From NCBI RefSeq assembly GCF_000526695.1, contig NZ_JAGO01000010.1:124001-188000 (forward strand): DNA of 64,000 bases, written 5' to 3'. Source of the DNA: Carnimonas nigrificans ATCC BAA-78. GTDB lineage: Bacteria > Pseudomonadota > Gammaproteobacteria > Pseudomonadales > Halomonadaceae. The notes beneath the pieces are model-generated. The model saw nothing but the letters and a program-made list of their open reading frames with translations. It was not told where the DNA came from and made no database searches. The translations under genes were made by a program, and so were the position numbers. This document shows positions 21,719-31,573 of this stretch, piece after piece. Positions within the stretch are counted from its first letter, which is position 1; every line of letters starts with the position of its first letter.

Positions 21719-22852
21719 CTATTCGTTGATCAGAATGACATCTTCAGGATAGATCTCGACCTGCACCTGGTCGCCGATGCGAAACAGTCGCTCGCCAGAG
21801 TTGGTGGCCTCGGCAACAATATGCTGGCCGCCGCAATCGAGGTGATATTCCACCGTGGCGCCGCGATAAAAGCGCTCCCGCACGCGACCGGGCAAACGGT
21901 TCAGCGCCAGGGTCGGGTCGGCACCGGCACTGCCTGGGGCGGAAAGCTCGATGATTTCGGGGCGGATCAACGCCAGCGAGGCCGTACCGCCAGCGCTGCT
22001 TTCAGTGGTCAGCATGCCCAGTTCGGTATTTATGGTATAACCGTTACGCGAACTCACCGGAAACAGATTGTCGTGACCAATAAAGCGCGCCACAAAGCGG
22101 CTGCGCGGACGCTCATAGACTTCCGGCGGCGCTCCCACCTGCTCGATGCTACCGCCGTTCAGCAGAGCAATACGATCAGACATCACCATCGCTTCTTCCT
22201 GATCGTGGGTCACGAAGACGAAGGTCATGCCGAGGCGTTGCTGAAGACGCTTCAACTCCACCTGAAGATCGCTGCGCAGGCCCGCATCAAGGGCGGAAAG
22301 CGGCTCATCCAGCAGCAGTACATCAGGCTCGTTGACCAGCGCACGCGCCAACGCAATACGCTGCCGCTGACCACCGGAAAGCTGGTGAATCTGGCGCGCC
22401 AGCAGATTGTCGATTTTCAGCGATGCCGCCATCTGCTCGACACGGGTGTTGCTTTCAGCCTTGCCAATACCGCGCATTTTCAGGCCGAAGGCAATGTTGT
22501 CGCGCACATTGAGATGGGGAAACAGCGCATAGGACTGGAATACGGTATTAACGCTGCGTTTGTGCGGTGCCACATCGGTCACGTTGCGGCCACCAATCTC
22601 GACACTGCCGCTATCCGCGGAATCAAGGCCGGCCAGAATGCGCAACAAGGTGGTTTTGCCGCAGCCGGAAGGGCCTAGCAGCGTGAAGAATTCGCCCGCC
22701 TCGATCGTTAAATCGACGTTGTCCAATGCCACAACGTCATTGCCAAAACGCTTCGAAAGCCCCTTCAGGGTAATCGAGGAAGCGTCTCGCGAGACCGAGC
22801 GGGCTGCTGCTTTATCGGGAAATTCTTCGCGGGTTGCGCTGTCTGTGGGCAT
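21719..22852 (-). CDS. potG: Polyamine ABC transporter ATPase (PotG/PotA-like)
   Basis: Cytoplasmic ATPase that powers the polyamine importer, 377 residues. Walker A GPSGCGKTT is at about 60-68, the signature LSGGQ at 158-162 and Walker B VLLLDEP at 178-184, followed by the H-loop TFVFVTHDQEEAM. A C-terminal TOBE domain from about residue 285 is usual for PotA/PotG. First of four contiguous transport genes. Confidence 0.93.
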   Translation of the reverse strand: MPTDSATREEFPDKAAARSVSRDASSITLKGLSKRFGNDVVALDNVDLTIEAGEFFTLLGPSGCGKTTLLRILAGLDSADSGSVEIGGRNVTDVAPHKRSVNTVFQSYALFPHLNVRDNIAFGLKMRGIGKAESNTRVEQMAASLKIDNLLARQIHQLSGGQRQRIALARALVNEPDVLLLDEPLSALDAGLRSDLQVELKRLQQRLGMTFVFVTHDQEEAMVMSDRIALLNGGSIEQVGAPPEVYERPRSRFVARFIGHDNLFPVSSRNGYTINTELGMLTTESSAGGTASLALIRPEIIELSAPGSAGADPTLALNRLPGRVRERFYRGATVEYHLDCGGQHIVAEATNSGERLFRIGDQVQVEIYPEDVILINE

Positions 22853-23012
22853 TCAGGCATCTCCACTGCACCGGAAATTACCGGCTGGCTATGGGTGAAT
22901 GTGGCGCCCTCCATGCTCCATGAAGGCGCTCAATTATAGCGTGCATACCGCGTGTTACAGAGACGCGATATGGCGGCGCGTTTTTATAAGGTGCGCACTG
23001 TTTGCTGAAAGA

Positions 23013-24326
23013 TCAGAGCATATCGCGCAGCTTGTAAAAACTCGTCGCAAGCACCAACAGAGGTGTGCGCATGTGCTTGCCACCGGGAAAGGCCCGATGC
23101 TTGACGCTGCCAAACAGGTCGAAGCGCTCGGCCTGTCCGGCAATGGCCTCGGCCAACAGCTTGCCAGCCAGACCGGCAAACGCCATTCCATGACCTGAAT
23201 AGCCCTGCGCCCAATAAAGACCATTGCCCTTGCGTCCGAAATCAGGGGCGCGATTCATGGTGATCGCCAGCCTTCCTCCCCAGCGATAATCAATCGCGGG
23301 GCTTTTCAACTGCGGGAACAGATAGCGTATGCGCTGGCGAATGCGCCAATCGAGCATCAGCGGCTGACGGCCCGAATAGCTCACCTGGCCGCCGAAAAGC
23401 AAGCGATGATCCGCTGAAAGCCGATAGTAATCAAGTACAAATCGAGCGTCCGATAGCGCCGCCTGAGTAGGCAACACGTCAGCCACCTGCGCGGGGGTCA
23501 GGGGTGAGGTGGCAATAATGTAATTATCGACCGGCATAATATGCGCATCAGCGCTGGAAACCAGCCCTTCCCCATAGGCGTTGGTCGCCTGCACCACATA
23601 CTCGGCATCCACCCTGCCGCGGTTGGCAATCACCTGCATACGACCATTAGCCTGCTGCTCAATGGCGGTGACCCGATTACCACAGTGAATGGCGGTGCCC
23701 GCACGCTGAGCTGCCGCCGCTAGCCCTAGCGTGTAATTGAGCGGATGCAGGGCTCCAGCTTCGTGATCGAGTACGCCGCCTGTATAGGCATCGGTGACCA
23801 CATGCCGTTGCAGGGCACTTTTGTCCAGCCACTCCAACTGGTGATAGTCGTAGCCACTGGCCATCTCGGCAATCCACGCCCTGGCCTCTTTACCATGACG
23901 GCGCTTGTTGGCGGCGTGCACATATCCCTTGCGGTAGTCGCAAGGAATCCTGTGGCGCTCGATCAGCCGCTCGGTCAGCGCTACCGCCTCACGGCTCATA
24001 TTCCACACGTCACGCGCAGCCTGTTTGCCTAGCGCCTGCTCGAAGGTCGCCATCGAGGTGCCCAGACCCGGCAAGATTTGCCCGCCGCTGCGCCCGGAGG
24101 CGCCATGGCCGATATCCGCTGCTTCCAGCAGCACCACCGAATAGCCGCGTTCAGCAAGATGAAGTGCCGCCGAACAGCCGGTAATACCACCGCCAATCAC
24201 GCAGACATCGGCACGCCGCTGCCCTTCCAGCGAAGGCGCAGGGTCGAGCGACACGCGGCGCGTGGCATCGTAATAGCCCTGCGCGCTGTCAAATGACGCT
24301 TTAGTAGAAAGAGAGAGTGAAGTCAT
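23013..24326 (-). CDS. puuB: FAD-dependent gamma-glutamylputrescine oxidoreductase-like protein
   Basis: Flavin amine oxidase of the DAO family, 437 residues. The dinucleotide-binding motif GGGITGCSAALHLAERG starts at about residue 45. The DIGHGASGRSGGQILPGL stretch and the C-terminal GYSGHGMAFAGLAGKLLAE are typical of PuuB/OrdL proteins. It is predicted to oxidise gamma-glutamylputrescine to the aldehyde, following PuuA. It leads the polyamine cluster, 160 bases before the ATPase gene. No puuC aldehyde dehydrogenase or puuD hydrolase follows in this window, so the later steps must be encoded elsewhere. Confidence 0.88.
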   Translation of the reverse strand: MTSLSLSTKASFDSAQGYYDATRRVSLDPAPSLEGQRRADVCVIGGGITGCSAALHLAERGYSVVLLEAADIGHGASGRSGGQILPGLGTSMATFEQALGKQAARDVWNMSREAVALTERLIERHRIPCDYRKGYVHAANKRRHGKEARAWIAEMASGYDYHQLEWLDKSALQRHVVTDAYTGGVLDHEAGALHPLNYTLGLAAAAQRAGTAIHCGNRVTAIEQQANGRMQVIANRGRVDAEYVVQATNAYGEGLVSSADAHIMPVDNYIIATSPLTPAQVADVLPTQAALSDARFVLDYYRLSADHRLLFGGQVSYSGRQPLMLDWRIRQRIRYLFPQLKSPAIDYRWGGRLAITMNRAPDFGRKGNGLYWAQGYSGHGMAFAGLAGKLLAEAIAGQAERFDLFGSVKHRAFPGGKHMRTPLLVLATSFYKLRDML

Positions 24327-24629
24327 ACCTATCCCGCGGCGAACCCTATATACCGCCTTGCCTGATCACACCAGGTGAAGGCGCACCATCGAGGGATAGT
24401 CACATCCCGCTAACGACATACAAGCACCAAGGCAGCGCATATCAACGCCAGATCGAACACCATGAAAGGCAGGGATTGTGTCGCGACTACGACCAAATGC
24501 CAATAAGCAGAGCGACAAAAAAGTGCTTTTGCGGAAAAAAAGAGGAAAAGAGCGCTACAACAGAAGGTGCTCAATGCGACCTGTCACGGGCCGCATTTCA
24601 TCGAGAAAACCCTTGCCTGAATGGTTCTC
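24327..24629. other. Intergenic region between moeB and puuB
   Basis: About 300 bases carrying the puuB promoter region and the end of the hemA-moeB series. On the minus strand a weak hairpin near 24602-24631 (GAGAACC with GGTTTTCTC) could end moeB transcription. I see no gene. Confidence 0.4.
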
Positions 24630-25376
24630 TCAGCGCTGACTACACACAGGGCACTGCGCATCGCGGCTGGCCGCCATCTGCCGCCATTGGCCGCTCACCC
24701 CATCAAACAGGGAAAGCCCCTCGACAGCACTGCCGGCACCGCTAATCAGCTTCAACGCCTCCAGCGCCTGCCAGCTACCGATAACGCCCACTAGCGGTGC
24801 CGCCACGCCACTTTCAGCGCAGCTGGTCGCTTCATCGTCCCCGTCTTCACCATACAGACAGGCATAGCAGGGGGCATCGGCGCGACGTAGATCAAACACC
24901 GCCAACTGTCCTGAAAAGGCGATCGCGGCACCGGAGACCAGCGGCGTTGAATGAGCTACACAGGCACGATTGATGGCATAGCGGCTTGAAAAACGGTCGG
25001 TGCAATCAAGCACTACATCCGCCTGCCCCACCTGCTGGGTCAGGGCGTCGTCATCAAGGCGCTGTTCGATGATCTCGACCTGACAATCGGGGTTCAGCGC
25101 TGCAATGGCCTGCGCAGCGGAAGCCGCCTTGGTTTGCCCAAGACGAGCTTCATTATGAATGATCTGACGTTGCAGGTTGGATAGCTCCACTCGGTCAAAA
25201 TCGGCCAGCACCAGCGTGCCGATACCGGAAGCCGCCAGATACAGCGCGGCCGCTGACCCCAGCCCTCCCAGGCCGATAATCACTACCCGAGCGTTCAGCA
25301 AGCGCTGCTGCCCTTCCACATCAATTTGCGGAAGCAATACATGGCGACTGTAGCGCAGCAATTGATGATCGTTCAT
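24630..25376 (-). CDS. moeB: HesA/MoeB/ThiF adenylyltransferase, MoeB-like
   Basis: E1-like enzyme that adenylates the C-terminal glycine of a ubiquitin-fold sulfur carrier (MoaD for molybdopterin, or ThiS). It shows the nucleotide motif GLGGLGS (35-41), the conserved LSNLQRQI block and DCTDRFSSRYAIN. The zinc cysteines lie in CYAC and in CPVC at the C-terminus (about 243-246). The 248 residues match MoeB and there is no rhodanese extension. It comes last in the hemA-prfA-prmC-moeB series, 57 bases after prmC, an arrangement common in gammaproteobacteria. Confidence 0.9.
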   Translation of the reverse strand: MNDHQLLRYSRHVLLPQIDVEGQQRLLNARVVIIGLGGLGSAAALYLAASGIGTLVLADFDRVELSNLQRQIIHNEARLGQTKAASAAQAIAALNPDCQVEIIEQRLDDDALTQQVGQADVVLDCTDRFSSRYAINRACVAHSTPLVSGAAIAFSGQLAVFDLRRADAPCYACLYGEDGDDEATSCAESGVAAPLVGVIGSWQALEALKLISGAGSAVEGLSLFDGVSGQWRQMAASRDAQCPVCSQR

Positions 25377-25433
25377 GACAGCTCCCGACAGTTGGAGAGG
25401 AGGAAAAGAAGGAAGAAAGGTGCTATACGCTGA

Positions 25434-26291
25434 TTAGGCAGCATCCGTGGCAACGGCGCACTGCCCGAAGGTTACGCGCTCATGGCCGCCAAGATCACGA
25501 GCGCTGGCGATCTGGGAGAAGCCGTGCTGCTCCATCAAATGGCGCACGGCAGCCGCCTGATCGTAACCATGCTCCAGTAGCAACCAACCCTGAGAAGCGA
25601 GATAGCGCGGGCTGGCAGCGATAATTTCGCGGATATCGTCCAGGCCATCACTACCGGCAACCAGTGCCGAACGCGGCTCAAAGCGCACGTCGCCCTGATC
25701 CAGATGGCGGTCATGTTCGGCAATATAGGGAGGGTTCGACATGATCAGCGCAAACGAATGGGGGGCCAATTCATGGTGATCAAACCAGCGGCTGTGTAAC
25801 CAGCGTGTATTGCCAAGCCCCAGCCGCTCCGCATTACGCTGTGCCAGGGTGACGGCATCCGGCACCCGATCACAGCCTGTGACCTGCCAGTCGGGGCACT
25901 GGCTGGCAAAGGCCAGTGCAATTGCGCCGCTGCCAGTACCCAGATCGAGGGCGCGACCAGAAGCGCTGCCCGCCAACGCGAGCGCCTGCTCAACCAATAG
26001 CTCAGTGTCGGGACGCGGAATCAGGGTAGCGCGGCTCACTTCGAGCTGTAGCCCGAAGAACTCGCGAAATCCCAGCAGATAAGCCACTGGCTCACCCGCA
26101 GCGCGCCGTTCAACCCATTCGTCAAAACGCGCGGCCAGCGTACTTTCCAGCTCGGTATCACCAAAGCCATATAGCCAGGCCCGCGACTTGCCACTCAGTG
26201 CAAGCAGCAATACTTCTGCATCGAGGGCAGCGGTCGAAGAAGTGGCCGCTAAACGTTCACGCGCCTTTTTAAGCGCCTGGTCAAACGTCAT
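25434..26291 (-). CDS. prmC: Peptide chain release factor N5-glutamine methyltransferase
   Basis: S-adenosylmethionine-dependent methylase of the GGQ glutamine in RF1 and RF2. The SAM loop DLGTGSG is at 116-122 and the catalytic NPPY at 186-189. The N-terminal helical domain has the PVAYLLGFREFFG and LIPRPDTE blocks that clamp the release factor. The ATG at 26291 lies four bases after the prfA stop and gives 285 residues. Its substrate is encoded immediately upstream. Confidence 0.96.
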   Translation of the reverse strand: MTFDQALKKARERLAATSSTAALDAEVLLLALSGKSRAWLYGFGDTELESTLAARFDEWVERRAAGEPVAYLLGFREFFGLQLEVSRATLIPRPDTELLVEQALALAGSASGRALDLGTGSGAIALAFASQCPDWQVTGCDRVPDAVTLAQRNAERLGLGNTRWLHSRWFDHHELAPHSFALIMSNPPYIAEHDRHLDQGDVRFEPRSALVAGSDGLDDIREIIAASPRYLASQGWLLLEHGYDQAAAVRHLMEQHGFSQIASARDLGGHERVTFGQCAVATDAA

Positions 26292-26295
26292 CACG

Positions 26296-27381
26296 TCAAT
26301 CGCTTTGCAGCGCCGCCAACTGGTCGGCCTGATGCTCATGAATCAGCGGCTCAATCACGCTCTCAAGATCGCCTTCCAGAATATCGCTGAGCTTATAGAG
26401 CGTCAGATTGATACGGTGGTCGGTCAGCCGCCCCTGCGGGAAATTGTAGGTACGAATACGTTCGGAGCGATCCCCCGAACCTACCAGCGAGCGCCGGGTT
26501 TCGGACTGCTGCTGATTGTGTGCCGCAACGGCTTCCTGCTTCAGACGCGAAGCCAGCAGCGACATCGCCTTGGCCTTGTTCTTGTGCTGCGAACGCTCGT
26601 CCTGACACTCCACTACGGTGCCGGTCGGCAGGTGGGTGATACGGATCGCAGAGTCGGTGGTGTTGACGTGCTGACCACCGGCACCGCTGGAACGGAAGGT
26701 ATCAATACGCAAATCGTTGGTATTGATCTCAACATCGGTCACCGCATCGACTTCAGGCATCACCGCCACCGTACAGGCAGAAGTATGTACGCGCCCCTGG
26801 GACTCAGTGGCCGGTACGCGCTGGACGCGATGAGCACCTGATTCGAACTTGAGCCTGCCGTACACGCCACTGCCTTCAAGTCGTGCAATGACTTCCTTGA
26901 AACCGCCCTGCTCGCCATGACTGGCACTCAGCAGTTCAACACGCCAATGGCGTTGCTCGGCATAGCGCGAATACATCCGGAAGAGATCACCGGCGAAGAG
27001 CGCCGCTTCATCGCCGCCAGTACCGGCACGCACCTCAAGGAACACGCCACGCTCGTCGTCGGGGTCCTTGGGAATCAGCAGCTTCTTGATCTCGCCGTCG
27101 AGCGCTTCGATACGCGGTTCAAGCTCTTCAAGCTCTTCGGCGGCCATCGCGCGCATGTCAGGATCTTCATCGCTGGACATGGCGTGCGCCGCATCACGTT
27201 CGTCTTCCAGACCACGATAACGCTGCCAGGCCGCTACAAGCGGCTCCAGCTCAGCGTATTCACGGGAATAGTCGCGGAATCTGGTTTGATTACTGATGGT
27301 TTCAGGGTCGGACAGCAGCGCTGCGAGTTCTTCAAATCTATCCACGGCACCGTCGAGGCGCTCGCGTATGGATGGCTTCAT
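26296..27381 (-). CDS. prfA: Peptide chain release factor 1
   Basis: Class I release factor recognising UAA and UAG. The GGQ motif is at 235-237 in [10 protein letters not shown], and the RF1-type codon-recognition region is [15 protein letters not shown], with PAT rather than the RF2 SPF. At 361 residues it has the usual length. The open frame reaches 27519, but the extra part overlaps hemA; the ATG at 27381 gives the normal [10 protein letters not shown]. It starts ten bases after the hemA stop. Confidence 0.97.
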   Translation of the reverse strand: MKPSIRERLDGAVDRFEELAALLSDPETISNQTRFRDYSREYAELEPLVAAWQRYRGLEDERDAAHAMSSDEDPDMRAMAAEELEELEPRIEALDGEIKKLLIPKDPDDERGVFLEVRAGTGGDEAALFAGDLFRMYSRYAEQRHWRVELLSASHGEQGGFKEVIARLEGSGVYGRLKFESGAHRVQRVPATESQGRVHTSACTVAVMPEVDAVTDVEINTNDLRIDTFRSSGAGGQHVNTTDSAIRITHLPTGTVVECQDERSQHKNKAKAMSLLASRLKQEAVAAHNQQQSETRRSLVGSGDRSERIRTYNFPQGRLTDHRINLTLYKLSDILEGDLESVIEPLIHEHQADQLAALQSD

Positions 27382-27391
27382 ATAAGGGCCT

Positions 27392-28741
27392 TTAGTGCAC
27401 CTGCCGGGACTCGGACGCCGGGGCGCTGTCGCTGGCGGGTGTTTCTGGCTGATGGGGGCGGTTATTGTGCTGAGTCTCGCTCTCGCCATCAAGCAGCAGT
27501 GCTGTTGCAGCCTCAACAATATCCTGACGATTTTCGCCAGACGCCTTGCGCAGCCGGGCGGTCGTACCGTGCAGCAGTTTATTGGTCAATTGATTCGATA
27601 GACGCCGTATCACTTCGTGCGGATCTTCGCCGCGCTCAAGCTGGGCGATGGCATGGGCTTCAGCCGCCTGACGCAACCCTTCGGCCTGGCGACGATGACG
27701 GCGAATCAGCTCGCCGACGCCACGCTCACGGCGCTTGCGCCGCCACTCATCGACACGGGCGTCGATAATGGTATCGGCTTCTGCGGCGGCGGCCTCACGC
27801 CCACGCCGGCTCTCTTCAATGATTTCGTTGAGATCATCAACGCTGTAGAGAAAGATATCGTCCAGATCACCCACTTCCGGCTCGATATCACGGGGCACCG
27901 CAATATCCACCATAAAGATGGGGCGGTGACGACGCACCCGCAGCGCACTCTCGACAGCGCCCTTGCCCAGTACCGGCAGCGGGCTGGCAGTGGAGCTGAT
28001 AACGACATCGGCGCAGCTAAGCGCCTGCGGCACCTCTTCAAGACCGATCGCGACACCGCCCACCTCCGCCGCAAGCGTCTCGGCGCGCGACTTGGTGCGG
28101 TTGGCAATGATAATGCCCTGAATACCCGCTTCCTTCAGATGGCGCGCCACCAGCTCAATGGTCTCCCCTGCGCCAATCAGCAGGGCGCGCGAGCGTGCCA
28201 GGTTATCGAAGATACGCCCTGCCAGACTGACGGCGGCATAGGCCACGGAGACAGGGTTTTCACCGATGCCTGTATCGGTGCGCACCTGTTTGGCCGTGGC
28301 GAAGGCAAACTGGAAGAGCGCGTCCAGGGTACTGCCGAGCGCCGCGAAGCGCTGCGCCGACTGGTAGCCACTTTTGACCTGCCCCAGAATTTGCGGCTCT
28401 CCCAAAACCATGGAGTCAAGCCCGCAAGAGACGCGCATCAGGTGACGAGCTGCCTGCTCGGCGCTGAATTGGTAAATGCTGTCAGCAAGGGATTGCACAG
28501 CGATATTGTGGTAACCGGCCCACCACTCGATAATCTGTGCGACTGCTGCTTCATTGACCGATTCAGCGCCAAGGTAAAGCTCGGTGCGGTTACAGGTCGA
28601 GACAATCACTGCTTCATCAACACCCGCGAGGGTAATGAGATCAGCATAAGCCTGCTCAAGCTGTTCGGGAGAAAACGACACCGCCTCGCGCATATCGAGG
28701 GAAGCGGTACGGTGATTAATGCCTAACGTAAGAAGCGTCAT
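27392..28741 (-). CDS. hemA: Glutamyl-tRNA reductase
   Basis: NADPH-dependent reductase that makes glutamate-1-semialdehyde, the first committed step of tetrapyrrole synthesis. The catalytic Cys50 lies in [10 protein letters not shown], and the NADPH-binding [13 protein letters not shown] follows. The 449 residues exceed the E. coli enzyme by about 30; the extra part is a polar C-terminal tail rich in Ser, Pro and Gln after the dimerisation helix. The start at 28741 gives [13 protein letters not shown], the family N-terminus. First gene of the series and divergent from lolB, as in E. coli. Confidence 0.97.
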   Translation of the reverse strand: MTLLTLGINHRTASLDMREAVSFSPEQLEQAYADLITLAGVDEAVIVSTCNRTELYLGAESVNEAAVAQIIEWWAGYHNIAVQSLADSIYQFSAEQAARHLMRVSCGLDSMVLGEPQILGQVKSGYQSAQRFAALGSTLDALFQFAFATAKQVRTDTGIGENPVSVAYAAVSLAGRIFDNLARSRALLIGAGETIELVARHLKEAGIQGIIIANRTKSRAETLAAEVGGVAIGLEEVPQALSCADVVISSTASPLPVLGKGAVESALRVRRHRPIFMVDIAVPRDIEPEVGDLDDIFLYSVDDLNEIIEESRRGREAAAAEADTIIDARVDEWRRKRRERGVGELIRRHRRQAEGLRQAAEAHAIAQLERGEDPHEVIRRLSNQLTNKLLHGTTARLRKASGENRQDIVEAATALLLDGESETQHNNRPHQPETPASDSAPASESRQVH

Positions 28742-29391
28742 AAGCCATCTTTTCATGCATCAGGTTGCCACTCCTTTACATAAAACAACGCCTACCCACA
28801 TGGGAGTATTTAAAGGCGATATCCAGAAAAGGAAGAGCAACATGGGCGAAAGCGCGGGAATCCGCACTACCGGCAGATGCGCTAAAGGATAACACATTTG
28901 TCGGCCTGGCTCCCATCGTCATAGCGCAATAGAGGCGCTCACTCTCGTGGCAGAACCTGATATTTCATCCAAAGCCCCCTCACCATGCGGGCTACAGCTC
29001 CAAACAAGACGATGATAAGGGTTATTTATTGCGATGATAGCGGGCTGTCGGCTGTGGGTGGCTAATTTGCCAATGAAGACTTCCCGATGCGCGAGCAACG
29101 CACTGACTGGCGCTAGTCCTACTATTATTGGCATGGCCGTTTTGCCAACTCGGCGCACTTGGCGCTGGTAGCCACGCGAACACCACTTCCATAACGCCGG
29201 GGTGTTCAAGCCTTCTATAAAAGGAAGGGAAAGAAAAGGAGAGCACCACCCTTTTATTCGCTGGCTCACAATGAAGCAATACATGAAGAAGATCGTGCGC
29301 CCGTCATCTCACCCGTGCACGTTTACAGCAGTCCTTTATAATGAATGGCTTGAATAATGGACATTACGCTTTGCAAAGGAGCTGCGTTGCA
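28742..29391. other. 650-base hemA / lolB divergent intergenic region
   Basis: No gene I can defend. Several short open frames exist, the longest 121 codons on the minus strand at 28919-29284, without a ribosome site or family likeness. The region should hold the hemA and lolB promoters. The lolB-proximal part has AAAGGAG before the lolB start. Confidence 0.4.
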
Positions 29392-30039
29392 ATGAATCAC
29401 TTGCGTGTAGTGATCGCTTTTATAGCGGCACTTGTTATTTCAGGATGTGCGGTATCCCCTCCTTCTCCTTCAGTGGACAGGGAAAAAGGCGACTGGGAAC
29501 ATCAGCAGCAGCGCCTGGAGGCGCTCAATGAATGGCAGCTGAGCGGCAAGATCGGGCTGCGCTCCCCCCGCCAGAATCGCAGCGCCAACCTCGACTGGAC
29601 CCAGCAGGCAGCCGACTACACCATTATGGTGTCTGGCCCGTTTGGCGTAGGGCGCAATACCCTCCAAGGCCATCCCGGTGACGTGACGCTAAGAAATGGC
29701 GAAGGCACCTTTAGCGCCGCCACGCCCGAGCAGTTGATGGAACAGCAGCTTGGCTGGTCACTGCCCGTCTCATCGCTGGATCGCTGGGTACGTGGCCTCG
29801 CTGCCAACGGCTCTCAGGGCACATTCAGCTATGATGATGACGGTTTCCCCGCCACGCTTGAGCAGGATGGCTGGACCATCAACTACCTGCAATGGAGCTA
29901 TGCGAACGGCTATTGGCTTCCCGGGCGTCTACGTTTGACCTATGGCGACATTCAGGTCACCTTCGTGATTACACGCTGGCAGCCACAGCCGCAGCAAAAC
30001 GGTGCGGCCCAGAGCGCGCAGACAGTCCCTTCAAATTGA
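29392..30039 (+). CDS. lolB: Outer-membrane lipoprotein insertion factor LolB
   Basis: Outer-membrane lipoprotein that accepts lipoproteins from LolA and inserts them. The lipobox VISGC places the lipidated cysteine at residue 19. The mature part has family features WQLSGKIGLRSP, PFGVGRNTLQG and WTINYLQWSYANGYWLPGRLRL. The ATG at 29392 is chosen because it starts the signal peptide and has AAAGGAG upstream; an in-frame ATG 17 codons earlier would spoil the signal. It is 215 residues long. Normally ispE follows, but here the next feature is tRNA-Gln. Confidence 0.93.
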   Translation: MNHLRVVIAFIAALVISGCAVSPPSPSVDREKGDWEHQQQRLEALNEWQLSGKIGLRSPRQNRSANLDWTQQAADYTIMVSGPFGVGRNTLQGHPGDVTLRNGEGTFSAATPEQLMEQQLGWSLPVSSLDRWVRGLAANGSQGTFSYDDDGFPATLEQDGWTINYLQWSYANGYWLPGRLRLTYGDIQVTFVITRWQPQPQQNGAAQSAQTVPSN

Positions 30040-30122
30040 CAGCGCACCCCGCGTTGACTACCATGGCGCGCGCTGCAGTCGGGGTTTTCGGGTAGCGGCA
30101 TACGAATCAGGCAATCAATTGC

Positions 30123-30151
30123 TTGACCTGCCAACCTTAAACCCGTAAGAT
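30123..30151 (+). promoter_or_regulatory. Promoter of tRNA-Gln
   Basis: TTGACC (30123-30128), a 17-base spacer and TAAGAT (30146-30151), followed by a GCGC discriminator. It is practically identical to the tRNA-Met promoter at 38897. The GC-rich discriminator fits stringent control of stable RNA genes. Confidence 0.8.
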
Positions 30152-30241
30152 GCGCGCCGTGCTCAGGTAATCACCTGACACACCCGCCGCTCTCGCTGCT
30201 GCTCGTTTCGGTCGAGCTGAAACAAAGTGAGACAGTGTTGC

Positions 30242-30316
30242 TGGGGTATAGCCAAGTGGTAAGGCACCGGTTTCTGGTACCGGCATTCACAGGTTCGAAT
30301 CCTGTTACCCCAGCCA
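30242..30316 (+). tRNA. tRNA-Gln (anticodon CUG)
   Basis: 75-base tRNA with encoded CCA. The acceptor stem pairs TGGGGTA with TACCCCA. The anticodon stem CCGGT/ACCGG encloses the loop TTCTGGT, giving anticodon CTG, which reads CAG. The T-arm contains GGTTCGAATCC. It stands directly before prs, as in Pseudomonas. Confidence 0.97.
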
Positions 30317-30458
30317 TTTCTTTATAGTGTTCAAAGCCTGATTTTCTTCTGCATGGCTTTACGCTGATTCCCTCGACCATCGAATCCCTAGATACTTTAC
30401 GTAACTGTGGCATTGCTACATTTACCCATTATACCCAGCATCCAAAGGTGGCTGCGCC

Positions 30459-31400
30459 GTGTCCAAATTGATGGTCTTCGCCGGGAACGCTCATCCCGAA
30501 CTGGCCCATAAAGTCGCCGAGGCGCTCGATAATCGTCTCGGTCACGCTACTGTCGGCCAATTCAGCGATGGCGAAATTAATGTCGAGATCAATGAGAACG
30601 TGCGAGGCAAGGACGTTTTCATCCTGCAATCCACCTGTGAGCCGACCAACGATAACCTGATGGAGCTGATCCTGATGGTAGACGCATTGCGTCGCGCGTC
30701 GGCCACCCGTATCACTGCGGTAGTCCCCTACTTCGGCTATGCCCGTCAGGATCGCCGCGTACGTTCAGCGCGCGTGCCGATTTCCGCCAAGGTAGTGGCC
30801 GACATGATGGTCAAGGCCGGCGTTGACCGCGTAATGACCATGGACCTGCACGCTGATCAGATTCAGGGCTTTTTCGATGTACCGGTCGATAACGTCTACG
30901 GTTCACCGATTCTGCTCGACGATATCGAGCGCCAGAACTACGACGACGTGATTGTAGTCTCCCCCGATATCGGTGGTGTCGTTCGTGCTCGCGCCGTAGC
31001 CAAGCAGCTCGATGTTGAACTGGCAATCATCGACAAGCGCCGCCCGCGCGCCAACTTCGCTCAGGTCATGCACATTATCGGTGAAGTGAAGGGGCGTACC
31101 TGCATCCTGGTCGATGACATGGTCGATACCGCCGGCACCTTGTGCAAGGCCGCCGAAGCGCTCAAGAAACAGGGCGCGCGACGGGTACTCGCCTATGCCA
31201 CGCATCCGATCCTGTCTGGCCCGGCGGTGGACAATATCAACGAATCAGTGCTCGACGAACTGGTAATAACTGATACCATACCGCTCGCCGAACACGCGCA
31301 ACGCTCTGGCAAGATTCGTCAGTTGACCGTTGCAGGGCTGATTGCGGAGGCTATTCGCCGCGTCAGCAACGAAGAATCCGTCAGCGCAATGTTCCACTAA
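30459..31400 (+). CDS. prs: Ribose-phosphate pyrophosphokinase
   Basis: Makes PRPP from ribose-5-phosphate and ATP for nucleotide, histidine, tryptophan and NAD synthesis. At 313 residues it is collinear with the enterobacterial enzyme: the flexible loop [10 protein letters not shown], the metal site [12 protein letters not shown] and the PRPP loop [13 protein letters not shown] are intact. It appears to start at GTG 30459, with AAAGGTGG upstream, giving [16 protein letters not shown] later in-frame ATG would drop the conserved N-terminus. Confidence 0.97.
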   Translation: MSKLMVFAGNAHPELAHKVAEALDNRLGHATVGQFSDGEINVEINENVRGKDVFILQSTCEPTNDNLMELILMVDALRRASATRITAVVPYFGYARQDRRVRSARVPISAKVVADMMVKAGVDRVMTMDLHADQIQGFFDVPVDNVYGSPILLDDIERQNYDDVIVVSPDIGGVVRARAVAKQLDVELAIIDKRRPRANFAQVMHIIGEVKGRTCILVDDMVDTAGTLCKAAEALKKQGARRVLAYATHPILSGPAVDNINESVLDELVITDTIPLAEHAQRSGKIRQLTVAGLIAEAIRRVSNEESVSAMFH

Positions 31401-31444
31401 GCGGGCGTTCACGCCTCGCTTTATCATTACGCTGCGGTATGCAG

Positions 31445-31475
31445 AGCGAACGCAGCCTTCAGGCGAGCGTTCGCT
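31445..31475 (+). other. Hairpin in the prs-rplY gap
   Basis: AGCGAACGC (31445-31453) pairs with GCGTTCGCT (31467-31475), with an inner GCCT/AGGC stem. No T run follows, so it is not a simple terminator. It may be a processing or attenuation structure. Confidence 0.5.
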
Positions 31476-31573
31476 ACTTTCTGCGAAACGGGCGCGTTCT
31501 GGTCGCGGATCGCCCCCGAGTCATTTCGCATTACTTACTTGAGCATCGTGAAGATGCGCATAAAGGATAAATC

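Noticed and set aside
24327-24629. Riboswitch upstream of the polyamine cluster
   Set aside because: I could not find a conserved riboswitch core or a terminator/antiterminator pair.
28919-29284. 121-codon minus-strand open frame between hemA and lolB
   Set aside because: No ribosome site, no recognisable motif, and mixed hydrophobic/polar sequence unlike a real small protein.
29401-29460. Alternative upstream start of lolB at 29341
   Set aside because: It would add a polar segment before the signal peptide and has a worse ribosome site than the ATG at 29392.
30040-30241. Possible ispE pseudogene
   Set aside because: Only 200 bases are present and none of the frames shows the IspE start or ATP-binding glycine loop, so it is absence rather than a remnant.
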